Of a stretch of DNA of 64,000 bases, positions 17,578 through 25,549 are shown in pieces. Made by a program: the position numbers and the translations under genes. Under the pieces are notes generated by a model. That model saw only the letters and a list, made by a program, of their open reading frames with translations. It did not search any database and was not told the origin of the DNA. The stretch is taken from positions 517,046-581,045 of the forward strand of contig NZ_JAFLNF010000003.1 of assembly GCF_017313085.1 (NCBI RefSeq). The letters run 5' to 3'. This stretch comes from Roseibium limicola. GTDB taxonomy: Bacteria > Pseudomonadota > Alphaproteobacteria > Rhizobiales > Stappiaceae. Each line of letters begins with the position of its first letter. Position 1 is the first letter of the stretch.

Positions 17578-18735
17578 ATGATCGGCAGCATTGGACAGAT
17601 AGATTATCGGGTCATTGAAAAAATTCATGAGTGCGCTGGAGCGCCGCATGAGTGGCCTGAAGCTATAGCCGCACTGAGCGTTGCGCTCTCCTGCCGGATC
17701 TACGTTCTGGAATTCGAAGCCGGCAGTCATCACACCGGCCGTTACTGCCACCCCGAAGATGTCACCCATATTCTTGAAGGCCTTTCCCAACTCGACGCCG
17801 AAGGGGGAGATGCGCTGCAGTTTCTGCTGGAACATGCCGCCCTCTATTACCCCTACTGGAAATCTCCTGTGGAGCCCTCAGGACCCGTAGTTCCTGGCAG
17901 CGCCGAAGAAAATCAGGGCGACTGGGTCCGCATGTCCGCCCTGATCACGCCCATTGTCAGGACCCCAGAAAAAGTCATTCTCGTTGCAGGGTTTTGGGAA
18001 CCAGACATCGCCCGTGACCTGGGGCTGGACGACGTGCTCCCGAATTTTCGGCGCTATGTGCGTGCCATGAACACAGCACTCTCCCTGGGCGACCGTCTGA
18101 CCAAAGTTGAAAGCCGCTTCGACTCTCTGCAGGCAATGTTGAAGATGCAGAAGCATGCCGCTTTCCTGGTTGATGATCAGCTGTCGGTGCTGTTTTGCAC
18201 ACCAGCGACCCAGAGCTTGCTTGAACAGGGCACCCTCTTCACACTTGAAGATGGGCAACTCATTCCGCTACGCCCTGAGCTTTATCACGCGATCACATCG
18301 ATCAAACGGTTTCTCGCCGGCGCGCAAAAGCCTCTTTCCCGACAGCTCCTGATGGCGGCTGTAACAGAACCCAACAAGTCGATTTTCCTGCAGGAGCAGA
18401 ACAACAGTTACTGCCACATCCGCCTGCAAAGTATAGTGCCCGAGACTGCCGCCAGCGACGGAAGTGCGGGCAGCATTCTGATCGAAGTACGGGAATCTTC
18501 AGCCATTGCTCCGCAGGTCCGGGAGTTCCTGCAAAGCAAATACGGGCTGTCTCAAAGCGAAGCGCGCCTCGCGCATAACCTGTCTGTAACCGGGTCTCTC
18601 GCCACTACTCTGGAGGGATTGGACATCACTCGTAATACGGCCAAAACCCACTTGCGCCGAATTTATGAAAAAACGGAGACCCAATCTCAGCTCGAACTGG
18701 CGCGACTACTGCACCGCCTGAGTGGATTGTTTTGA
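17578..18735 (+). CDS. LuxR-type helix-turn-helix transcriptional regulator
   Basis: 385-residue regulator. The C-terminal LuxR/FixJ-type DNA-binding domain is at about 320-382 (YGLSQSEARLAHNLSVTGSL, then ITRNTAKTHLRRIYEKTETQ, then ELARLLHRL). The N-terminal roughly 300 residues have no autoinducer-domain signature; a PAS-like segment appears at about 195-300. It is not a classical quorum-sensing LuxR, and no luxI is in the window. The helix-turn-helix starts GLSQSEAR rather than the common GLTxRExE. It is inserted between xseB and dxs. Its target is unknown; an 18-bp palindrome lies 270 nt downstream. Confidence 0.85.
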   Translation: MIGSIGQIDYRVIEKIHECAGAPHEWPEAIAALSVALSCRIYVLEFEAGSHHTGRYCHPEDVTHILEGLSQLDAEGGDALQFLLEHAALYYPYWKSPVEPSGPVVPGSAEENQGDWVRMSALITPIVRTPEKVILVAGFWEPDIARDLGLDDVLPNFRRYVRAMNTALSLGDRLTKVESRFDSLQAMLKMQKHAAFLVDDQLSVLFCTPATQSLLEQGTLFTLEDGQLIPLRPELYHAITSIKRFLAGAQKPLSRQLLMAAVTEPNKSIFLQEQNNSYCHIRLQSIVPETAASDGSAGSILIEVRESSAIAPQVREFLQSKYGLSQSEARLAHNLSVTGSLATTLEGLDITRNTAKTHLRRIYEKTETQSQLELARLLHRLSGLF

Positions 18736-18905
18736 TTTCAGCGGCAGGGCGTCACGCCGCGGGACCGATACGCCACGCTTCAGTCAAGGTTTCAAGCCAG
18801 AACAGCAATGTCTTGTACATAGAGAGAAGCAGCAGTAAACTTCACGTTCGTTTTAACCGTTTATACCTTGAGGCACCATCCAAAACCGAGGTAACGGCAC
18901 GGGTC

Positions 18906-18934
18906 AAAAAAAAGAGGCCGCTCAAGGCGGCCTC
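18906..18934 (-). terminator. Orphan Rho-independent terminator on the minus strand
   Basis: Minus strand: GAGGCCGC, a 5-nt loop, GCGGCCTC, then eight consecutive T. This is a textbook intrinsic terminator pointing left. On the plus strand the stem is followed by AGTTGATC, so it does not serve luxR. No annotated gene on the minus strand ends here: the next gene to the right, dxs, is on the plus strand. A short minus-strand transcript starting between about 18935 and 19196 is implied. Confidence 0.75.
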
Positions 18935-19004
18935 AGTTGATCACTGTGCACGTGGCCCCATCGACCACGATTAGTTGTTTATTCCAGCTTGCCCCAGATT
19001 GCAT
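18933..19004 (-). CDS. Possible 23-residue peptide just before the orphan terminator
   Basis: A minus-strand ATG frame of 23 codons reads MQSGASWNKQ, then LIVVDGATCTVIN, and stops with a TGA lying on the first bases of the terminator stem. A GTG directly precedes the ATG. There is no good Shine-Dalgarno (GGGTG only), and the first arm of the 18-bp palindrome overlaps the start. I do not recognise the peptide. The placement stop-then-terminator is the only support for it being a gene; a non-coding RNA is the alternative. Confidence 0.25.
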   Translation of the reverse strand: MQSGASWNKQLIVVDGATCTVIN

Positions 19005-19020
19005 CACCCATATGGGTGAT
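19003..19020. promoter_or_regulatory. 18-bp perfect palindrome between luxR and dxs
   Basis: ATCACCCATATGGGTGAT is perfectly self-complementary with no spacer. It lies 176 nt before dxs and 268 nt after the luxR-type gene. Size and symmetry fit a dimeric regulator's operator, with the adjacent LuxR-type protein as an obvious candidate. It is flanked by two related 16-mers (18982-18997 and 19079-19094, 12 of 16 positions identical). The rest of 18736-19196 holds only the minus-strand terminator and its small frame. Confidence 0.45.
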
Positions 19021-19196
19021 TTAGACGAAAAATTGCCAATATTCGGCGAAAAATACGTAATTTTATCAATTGCTGCCCATCCAAGCTGCCCCAGGGCAAT
19101 CGAGTTGCCTCCGGTCGTCTTTTCAGGAGATTTGCGCGCTATCTTTTCATCGTGTAAGCGTGCGCAACATTCTTAATAGTCTGGAGCCGGTCACTC

Positions 19197-21116
19197 GTGT
19201 CCCCAAAGCCCACTACCCCCCTTCTGGATCAGGTTCACAATCCGGCCGATCTGAAAGCCATTCCAGAGGAGCAACTGCAGCAGCTTGCAGATGAACTTCG
19301 TCTGGAAATGATCGATGCGGTGTCCGAAACCGGTGGGCATCTGGGCGCGGGACTTGGCGTTGTCGAACTGACTGTTGCCCTGCATTATATCTTCAACACG
19401 CCCGACGACAAACTGATCTGGGACGTTGGACACCAGTGTTATCCGCATAAAATCCTGACCGAACGGCGCGCGCGCATTCGAACCCTGCGCCAGCCCGAGG
19501 GCCTCTCCGGTTTCACCAAACGCGACGAGAGCGTCTACGATCCGTTTGGCGCGGCTCATTCGTCCACGTCCATTTCGGCCGGGCTCGGAATGGCTGCTGC
19601 CCGTGACCTTGCAGGAGATGACAACAATGTCGTCGCGGTCATCGGCGACGGCGCCATGTCGGCAGGCATGGCCTATGAAGCGCTGAACAATGCCGGACAC
19701 CTGAAATCCCGGCTTATCGTGATCCTCAACGATAACGACATGTCGATTGCCCCGCCCGTGGGCGCCATGTCCGCTCACCTTGCCCGACTGGTCTCCGGCC
19801 GGACCTATCAGAGCTTGCGTGGGGCTGCCAAAAATATTGCTCGCAATCTTCCCAAGCAATTGGCTGACAAAGCTGCCAAGGCGGAAGAATATGCACGCGG
19901 TTTCTGGACCGGCGGAACATTGTTTGAAGAACTCGGCTTCTACTATGTCGGCCCCGTTGACGGTCACAACCTGAACCACCTCCTGCCGATCCTGAAGAAC
20001 GTCCGGGACACCCATCAGGGTCCGGTTCTGATCCACGCAGTGACGCAGAAAGGCAAGGGGTACGGTCCGGCAGAAGGCGCAAAGGACAAGTACCACGGTG
20101 TTTCCAAGTTTGACGTCGTGACCGGCAAGCAGAGCAAGCCGAAAGCCAATGCCCCGAGCTACACAAGCGTGTTTGCGACATCACTGGTCGAGGAAGCGCG
20201 GCATGACGACAAGGTCGTGGCGATTACAGCGGCAATGCCCGACGGCACCGGCCTCGACCTGTTTCAGGAAGCTTATCCTACGCGCACCTATGACGTCGGC
20301 ATTGCCGAACAGCACGCCGTCACCTTTGCAGCTGGTATGGCCACCCAGGGCTACAAGCCCTTTACTGCGATCTACTCGACCTTCTTGCAGCGTGCCTACG
20401 ACCAGGTTGTGCATGATGTTGCGATCCAGAAGCTTCCGGTCCGCTTTCCAATCGACCGCGCCGGTCTGGTCGGCGCCGACGGCGCTACCCATGCCGGATC
20501 ATTCGACACGGCGTTTCTGGCCTGTCTACCCAATTTTGTCGTCATGGCCCCGTCCAACGAAGCCGAACTGCGCCACATGGTGGCAACGGCTGTTGCTTAT
20601 GACGAAGGCCCAATTTCCTTCCGCTATCCGAGAGGTGAAGGTATAGGCATCGATCTGCCTGAGCGCGGTAGTATATTGGAAATCGGCAAGGGCGCTATCC
20701 TGCGCGAAGGCACGAAAGTCGCGCTGCTGTCCTTTGGCGGCCGCATGGGTGAATGCCTGAAAGCCGCCGACGAACTCGAAGCTGCTGGGCTGTCCACAAC
20801 AGTTGCCGATGCACGGTTTGCTAAGCCATTGGATATCGACCTGCTGACTCGTATGGCGCGTGAGCATGAAGTGCTGATCACCGTCGAAGAAGGGGCCGCC
20901 GGCGGCTTCGGCAGCCATGTGCTTTCGACAATGGCCGGGCTTGGCCTGCTGGATCGTGGTCTGAAGATCAGAACGCTGACGCTTCCCGACACATTCCAGG
21001 ATCACGGCAAACCAGATGTCATGTACCGGGAAGCCGGACTGATGTCCGACGGCATCGTAAACAAGGTGTTTGAAGCGCTGGGCACAGAAGGTCTGAAATC
21101 CAGCTGGCAGGCCTGA
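19197..21116 (+). CDS. dxs: 1-deoxy-D-xylulose-5-phosphate synthase
   Basis: First enzyme of the MEP isoprenoid pathway: condenses pyruvate and glyceraldehyde 3-phosphate with thiamine diphosphate. 639 residues, usual length. Motifs: [34 protein letters not shown]; the ThDP motif [51 protein letters not shown]; and the C-terminal transketolase domain with VTVEEG-like [15 protein letters not shown]. The start is GTG ([10 protein letters not shown]) with GGAG 10 nt upstream. It also feeds ThDP and PLP synthesis. A strong terminator follows. Confidence 0.96.
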   Translation: MSPKPTTPLLDQVHNPADLKAIPEEQLQQLADELRLEMIDAVSETGGHLGAGLGVVELTVALHYIFNTPDDKLIWDVGHQCYPHKILTERRARIRTLRQPEGLSGFTKRDESVYDPFGAAHSSTSISAGLGMAAARDLAGDDNNVVAVIGDGAMSAGMAYEALNNAGHLKSRLIVILNDNDMSIAPPVGAMSAHLARLVSGRTYQSLRGAAKNIARNLPKQLADKAAKAEEYARGFWTGGTLFEELGFYYVGPVDGHNLNHLLPILKNVRDTHQGPVLIHAVTQKGKGYGPAEGAKDKYHGVSKFDVVTGKQSKPKANAPSYTSVFATSLVEEARHDDKVVAITAAMPDGTGLDLFQEAYPTRTYDVGIAEQHAVTFAAGMATQGYKPFTAIYSTFLQRAYDQVVHDVAIQKLPVRFPIDRAGLVGADGATHAGSFDTAFLACLPNFVVMAPSNEAELRHMVATAVAYDEGPISFRYPRGEGIGIDLPERGSILEIGKGAILREGTKVALLSFGGRMGECLKAADELEAAGLSTTVADARFAKPLDIDLLTRMAREHEVLITVEEGAAGGFGSHVLSTMAGLGLLDRGLKIRTLTLPDTFQDHGKPDVMYREAGLMSDGIVNKVFEALGTEGLKSSWQA

Positions 21117-21226
21117 GCCGGTTTTCTGCATGTCATGTCATTTGGAATGACCTCATTACCCGTTATGTAGGTTCTTCTGATTGACTTCGCACCGAGGGCC
21201 TGAAAAGGCTGATGCGGATCGCTTCA

Positions 21227-21256
21227 GCGCCGGGTCAAACCGGCGCGTTTTCTTTT
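21227..21256 (+). terminator. Rho-independent terminator after dxs
   Basis: GCGCCGG and CCGGCGC form a 7-bp stem around GTCAAA, followed by GTTTTCTTTT. It ends 21 nt before the start of the MFS gene, so that gene needs its own promoter or read-through. Confidence 0.75.
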
Positions 21257-21277
21257 CCGGTCGGCCAAGGCGCACCC

Positions 21278-22669
21278 ATGACGCAGATCGTATCTTCCGT
21301 CTCAGCACTTCTCTTCGCAGTCGCGCTGTTGCTCTTTGGCCATGGCTTGCAGAGCACATTGTTGCCTCTGGCTGCGGAAAAAGCTCAATTCAGCAGTTTC
21401 TCGATCGGTCTTATCTCTTCGGCCTATTTTGTCGGAATGGTTTTCGGCTGCCTTGGGGCGCCGCATGTAATCATGCGCGCCGGGCATATTCGCGCGTTTG
21501 CTGCCCTTGTGTCGCTGATGTCTGCTGCCGCCATTCTGCACCCGATTGCAGTTGATCCGGTGTCCTGGTTCATCATTCGCGCCATCTCGGGCTTCTGTCT
21601 CGCCGGCTTTTACATGATTGTCGAAAGCTGGCTGAACGAAGCTGCGACGAACGAGACCCGCGGCACGATCATGTCGATCTACGTTGTCGTGCTTTTCGCG
21701 GCGATGATGGTCGGGCAGGTCTCAATCGCAACGATGGAAATCAGCTCCTTCGTTCCTTTTGCCATCGCCTCCGTTCTGGTCAGCCTGGCGGTCATTCCAG
21801 TCTCGCTGACAAAAGCCAACCAACCAGCGCCGATTACCATCGTGCGTTTCAGGCCCGGAAAGCTTTACAAGAACTCGCCAGCCGCGATGGTGGGCGCCCT
21901 GTTGATTGGTGTCGGGAATGGCGCCCTGTTGACACTGACCCCGCTCTACGGCTCGCAGATCGGCATGAGCACCAACCAGGCGGCCTTCTATTCCGCTGCG
22001 ATCATTGGCGGCGGAATGCTGTCGCAATGGCCATTCGGGCGACTGTCTGACCGGATAGACCGACGCAAGGTCATGCTCATCCTGGCGTGTACAACAGCTG
22101 TGGTTACAGTTGGGATTGCCATCTTCATGCCGGTGAATGTGTATGTTGCAACCGGCCTGGCTGTCGTCGTCGGGGTGTTTTCCCAGCCAGCCTATTCGAT
22201 TGCTGTCTCCCATGCGTTCGATTACGCCGACGCTGATGACTACGTCGAAACCTCGTCTGGTCTGCTGCTGTCCTTCGGTGTTGGCTCGGTCGGCGGCCCG
22301 CTAACGGCGTCCGCCTTGATGGGACAGTTCGGTCCCTCCGGTCTGTATATGCTGGTTTGCGTCGTCAACGTTGCCCTGGCGGCCTTCATCATCACCCGAC
22401 TTGCTGCTCGCAGCGCGATCGATCCGGACGATAAGGTCGACTTCGAATACGCTGCCTCTGCCCAGGTTGGTACAGTCATTTCGCCTGAACCACTCGACGT
22501 CGATGCGCCTTATGTCATTCAGCCGGAGGACTTCCCGGCCTATGAGGATGACATCTATTCCTTCGAAAACGCCACTTCCGCCCAGGACAGAGAAGACGCT
22601 GAAAAGGCAGCAGCAGCGGAAGCGGTCGATGACGCGGAAGAAAGCAAACCATCCAAGGATCCGGAGTAA
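21278..22669 (+). CDS. MFS transporter (YcaD/UMF-like)
   Basis: Twelve-helix major facilitator of unknown substrate, 463 residues from the ATG with AAGG upstream; the frame opens 22 codons earlier, inside the dxs terminator. Family marks: SSAYFVGMVFGCLGAPHVI and the loop 8-9 motif FGRLSDRIDRRKVM. GFYMIVESWLNEAATNETRG in helix 5 is typical of the YcaD-like subgroup. Unusual is the long acidic cytoplasmic tail after the last helix (about 400-463, rich in Asp, Glu and Ala). Drug or sugar-phosphate export are both possible. Confidence 0.88.
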   Translation: MTQIVSSVSALLFAVALLLFGHGLQSTLLPLAAEKAQFSSFSIGLISSAYFVGMVFGCLGAPHVIMRAGHIRAFAALVSLMSAAAILHPIAVDPVSWFIIRAISGFCLAGFYMIVESWLNEAATNETRGTIMSIYVVVLFAAMMVGQVSIATMEISSFVPFAIASVLVSLAVIPVSLTKANQPAPITIVRFRPGKLYKNSPAAMVGALLIGVGNGALLTLTPLYGSQIGMSTNQAAFYSAAIIGGGMLSQWPFGRLSDRIDRRKVMLILACTTAVVTVGIAIFMPVNVYVATGLAVVVGVFSQPAYSIAVSHAFDYADADDYVETSSGLLLSFGVGSVGGPLTASALMGQFGPSGLYMLVCVVNVALAAFIITRLAARSAIDPDDKVDFEYAASAQVGTVISPEPLDVDAPYVIQPEDFPAYEDDIYSFENATSAQDREDAEKAAAAEAVDDAEESKPSKDPE

Positions 22670-22741
22670 GCCTGCAACGAACTCCTTCCGGGTGATTTGA
22701 CGCACTCGACTTTGCGCAACGCCAACGCCATAGTTCCAGCA

Positions 22742-23191
22742 ATGAACCGGCACGCACCATTTCTAACGTCACTGCGCCAAGAGCGGACACCCTTTGTGGT
22801 GCTCGCTCTTCTGGCGTTGTCGTTGCGCCTGCTGATGCTGTTTTCCGCTCCGGCTCTCGCAACGACCGTCTCGGATGGCGATGAACCAGATGGAACCCCA
22901 TTCGCCTTAAGCGCGCTATGTTTGGGGCTCGGCGGCGCCGATGCGTCGGGCATTCAAAACGACGAAGCGGGATCAGACATCCCGATAGGTGGCGCGCACG
23001 ACCCCGCCCATTGCATCTGCGCAACCGGTTGTTTTCACGGTTCGCATTTCCTCGCAATCGCCTCGGCAGATGGCCCCTCTGGCAGCCTTCGTCTGATTAC
23101 CGCTGCGCAACCACGTCACGCCCAGCATGACCTTCGCCGCGACCGGTCGGGGCTTTCAAACCGCGCCATCCGTGCACCGCCGTTGGCTTGA
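22742..23191 (+). CDS. Secreted Cys/His-containing protein (DUF2946-like)
   Basis: 149 residues from the ATG at 22742, with a hydrophobic leader (FVVLALLALSLRLLMLFSA, cleavage near ALA). The mature part has the cluster GGAHDPAHCICATGCFHGSH, a plausible soft-metal site. Size, leader and Cys/His spacing fit the DUF2946/DUF2946-like proteins often found beside copper-handling genes. PCu(A)C follows 64 nt downstream and SCO1 after that, which supports a role in periplasmic copper handling. Weak match; no function is proven for the family. Confidence 0.6.
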   Translation: MNRHAPFLTSLRQERTPFVVLALLALSLRLLMLFSAPALATTVSDGDEPDGTPFALSALCLGLGGADASGIQNDEAGSDIPIGGAHDPAHCICATGCFHGSHFLAIASADGPSGSLRLITAAQPRHAQHDLRRDRSGLSNRAIRAPPLA

Positions 23192-23255
23192 GCTTTGCTA
23201 TCAGTGCCGACCTCGGGACTGGCTGAAGTTACAAGACAACCAAGGTACCAAGACT

Positions 23256-23807
23256 ATGAAACTGCTTTCCATTCTGACTGCTGCCATGATCACCCTCGGC
23301 AGCCCCCTCGCTCTCGCTGAAACCGCACACAAAAGTGATATTCTCATCGAGAACGCCTGGACACGTGCCACACCTCCCGCTGCGCGTAGCGGTGGCGGCT
23401 TTGCCGTGATCACCAACAAAAGCGACCATGATGACCGATTGATCGCGGTAACCTCCCCGGCTGCCGACCGGGTTGAACTGCACCAAATGTCGATGAAGGA
23501 CGGTGTCATGATCATGCGGGAGCAGGAGAACGGCATCGAAGTGCCTGCCGGACAATCGGTTGAGCTTGCGCCCGGCGGATTGCACATCATGTTCATGAAG
23601 CTGAAAGGGCCTTTCGAGAAAGGCAAAGTTGTGCCGGTTACGCTGACCTTCGAGAAGGCCGGTGCTATTGCACTCGACCTGAAAGTCGAAAGAATCGGCG
23701 CAAAACGTATGAGCACCGGCATGGATCATTCCACAGTAGATCACAGCGACATGGACCATTCAAAAATGGACCATGGCGATATGAAACCCGCAGCCTCGTC
23801 GAACTAA
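23256..23807 (+). CDS. Periplasmic copper chaperone PCu(A)C
   Basis: Copper(I)-binding chaperone that supplies the CuA site of cytochrome oxidase, 183 residues with a cleavable signal peptide (MKLLSILTAAMITLG.. ALAE). The H(M)x10Mx21HxM copper motif is visible as LHQMSMKDGVMIMREQ and GGLHIMFMKLKGPF. The last 30 residues are an added His/Met tail with four MDH/VDH-type units (MDHSTVDHSDMDHSKMDHGD), an extra soft-metal arm. The ATG at 23256 was chosen because it starts the signal peptide. SCO1 follows after a hairpin, the classic pairing. Confidence 0.93.
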   Translation: MKLLSILTAAMITLGSPLALAETAHKSDILIENAWTRATPPAARSGGGFAVITNKSDHDDRLIAVTSPAADRVELHQMSMKDGVMIMREQENGIEVPAGQSVELAPGGLHIMFMKLKGPFEKGKVVPVTLTFEKAGAIALDLKVERIGAKRMSTGMDHSTVDHSDMDHSKMDHGDMKPAASSN

Positions 23808-23823
23808 GCATGCAGATGCGTCA

Positions 23824-23844
23824 GGCCGGGCTCAGCGCCCGGCC
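23824..23844 (+). terminator. Intercistronic hairpin between the PCu(A)C and SCO1 genes
   Basis: GGCCGGGC and GCCCGGCC pair perfectly (8 bp) around TCAGC, ending just before the SCO1 Shine-Dalgarno. There is no U-tract. Probably an mRNA-stability or partial-termination element. Confidence 0.45.
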
Positions 23845-23861
23845 ACCATGGAGATCGCAAC

Positions 23862-24485
23862 ATGTCCAAACTGAAAATCATTCGCTATGGCGCCTGGGCG
23901 GCAGTGATCGTTCTGGCGTTCGTCACAGCAGTCACCCTCATCACGCAAGTGATCGCTCCCAGCGCCAACAGATCCACTCTGCAGCCTGCTGCCATCGGCG
24001 GGCCATTTGAGCTGGTCAACGCAGCGGGAGAAACCGTGACCGAAGCCGATCTGGAGGGAAAACCCAGCGCCATTCTCTTCGGCTTCACATTTTGCCCGGA
24101 TGTCTGCCCCACGACCCTGTCTGAAATGCAGGGCTGGATCGAAGCCCTTGGCCCGGATGCGGACAAGCTGAACTACCTGTTTGTCACAGTCGATCCAGAG
24201 CGCGACACGCCGCAAGTCATGGGTGACTATGTGGCGGCGTTTGACGAGCGGATCAAAGGTCTGTCGGGTTCCCGCCAGCAGGTCGACGCGATGCTTCAGG
24301 CTTATAAGGTCTACTCCAAGAAAGTGCCCCTGGACGACGGCGACTACACGATGGACCATTCTGCTGCCGTGTATCTTATGGATGCTGACAATCGCTTTTT
24401 TGGAACCATCGCCTATAATGAGGCGGAAGAAACTGCGTTGCTGAAACTGCGCCGGCTGGTCAAGGAAACCCCTGAGGCTTCTTGA
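23862..24485 (+). CDS. SCO1/SenC family copper/redox protein
   Basis: Membrane-anchored thioredoxin-fold protein for copper insertion into cytochrome c oxidase subunit II, 207 residues. One N-terminal membrane anchor (about 8-32, VIVLAFVTAVTLITQVI). The CxxxC motif lies in FTFCPDVCPTTLSEM. The third copper ligand, His, lies in the DYTMDHSAAVYLMD region. FVTVDPERDTP is also typical. The ATG has GGAG upstream. It is expected to work with the preceding PCu(A)C. Confidence 0.93.
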   Translation: MSKLKIIRYGAWAAVIVLAFVTAVTLITQVIAPSANRSTLQPAAIGGPFELVNAAGETVTEADLEGKPSAILFGFTFCPDVCPTTLSEMQGWIEALGPDADKLNYLFVTVDPERDTPQVMGDYVAAFDERIKGLSGSRQQVDAMLQAYKVYSKKVPLDDGDYTMDHSAAVYLMDADNRFFGTIAYNEAEETALLKLRRLVKETPEAS

Positions 24486-24524
24486 ACACACGTATGGCGT
24501 CCCGACAAAGACGAGAAGAGAGCA

Positions 24525-24659
24525 ATGGGCTGGCCGCTTTACACCGGACTGACTGCAGGCGGGGTGCTTATCGGCGCTCTTGCTCTCGCCTTGTGGGCAC
24601 AAACGGGTGAAAACCTGTTCGTCACCCGCATTCTTTCAGCCATTGCCGGATGCTTCTAG
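24525..24659 (+). CDS. Small single-pass membrane protein (44 residues)
   Basis: A short plus-strand frame with ATG, an AAGAGAG Shine-Dalgarno 4 nt upstream and a TAG stop. The sequence MGWPLYTGLTAGG, then VLIGALALALWAQTGENL, predicts one membrane helix (about 8-26) and a short Cys-containing C-terminus (LSAIAGCF). It starts 39 nt after the SCO1 stop and so is probably co-transcribed with the copper genes. I do not recognise a family. Small membrane subunits are common in oxidase-assembly operons, but that role is only inferred. Confidence 0.55.
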   Translation: MGWPLYTGLTAGGVLIGALALALWAQTGENLFVTRILSAIAGCF

Positions 24660-24708
24660 ACCTTCCACGCGCCACCTCACGTCCGATTTCACAAGCTAAA
24701 CGTACTGT

Positions 24709-25452
24709 ATGTCTCAGAAAACTCGTCTCGATCAGTATCTGGTGGACGCCGGTCAATTCCCATCTCGTGCCCGAGCGCGGGACGCGATTCTGCGCGGGAC
24801 GGTCAGCCTGAATGGCAGTGTCTGTGAGAAACCGGCGCAGAAGGTAGCTGCCGATGCGCTCGTCAGCGTCTCCGACCCCGCCTCCGCCTATGTCTCACGG
24901 GCAGCCCTCAAACTGCTGGCGGGGCTGGCGACTTTCGGTGTCTCACCCCGCGACAAGATTTGCCTCGACATCGGCGCCTCGACGGGCGGATTTACGCAGG
25001 TTCTGCTCGAACAGGGTGCCAGTCGGGTCCATGCGATCGACGTCGGCCATGATCAGCTTCACGCCAGTGTCAACGCCGATCCCCGTGTGTTACGCCGGGA
25101 TGGACTGAATGCGCGCGAGCTGACGCGGGAAGACCTGCAAGGCGATGCACCAGCGCTGCTGGTGTCTGATGTCAGCTTCATTTCCCTGACGCTGGCGCTT
25201 CCGCCCGCGCTTGATCTGGCTACCCCCGGCGCTGAAGGCATCTTTCTGGTCAAACCACAGTTTGAAGCCGGACGTGACAACATCGGCAAGGGTGGGCTTG
25301 TGGCACCCGATGTCGCGGAAGAAACCTCTCTCAGACTTCGCCAATGGCTGTCTACGGTCAGTGGCTGGAGTGCGGGGGAATTGATCCCCTCACCTGTCAA
25401 AGGCGGCGACGGCAATGGCGAATGGTTGCTGCACGGGCGCAAGGACGCCTGA
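24709..25452 (+). CDS. tlyA: TlyA family RNA methyltransferase
   Basis: S4 RNA-binding domain (about 5-65, RLDQYLVDAGQFPSRARARD) fused to an FtsJ-like SAM methyltransferase (about 68-245); 247 residues. The SAM motif is DIGASTGGFTQVLLEQGA. The catalytic tetrad residues fit K at ALKLLAGL, D at LLVSDVSF, K at LVKPQFEAG and the C-terminal E in NGEWLLHG. Characterised homologues 2'-O-methylate rRNA, and some are called hemolysin A. The neighbourhood dxs..tlyA..TrmA-type methyltransferase is conserved, here split by the copper genes. Confidence 0.93.
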   Translation: MSQKTRLDQYLVDAGQFPSRARARDAILRGTVSLNGSVCEKPAQKVAADALVSVSDPASAYVSRAALKLLAGLATFGVSPRDKICLDIGASTGGFTQVLLEQGASRVHAIDVGHDQLHASVNADPRVLRRDGLNARELTREDLQGDAPALLVSDVSFISLTLALPPALDLATPGAEGIFLVKPQFEAGRDNIGKGGLVAPDVAEETSLRLRQWLSTVSGWSAGELIPSPVKGGDGNGEWLLHGRKDA

Positions 25453-25549
25453 TCTTTGAACCCGTTTCCGCCGGTTCCATATGCTTTTTGGTACCCCTGT
25501 CATTTTCGCCGCTTGTTCTGAGACGATCTGCGCTGTATCGCCTACCCTT

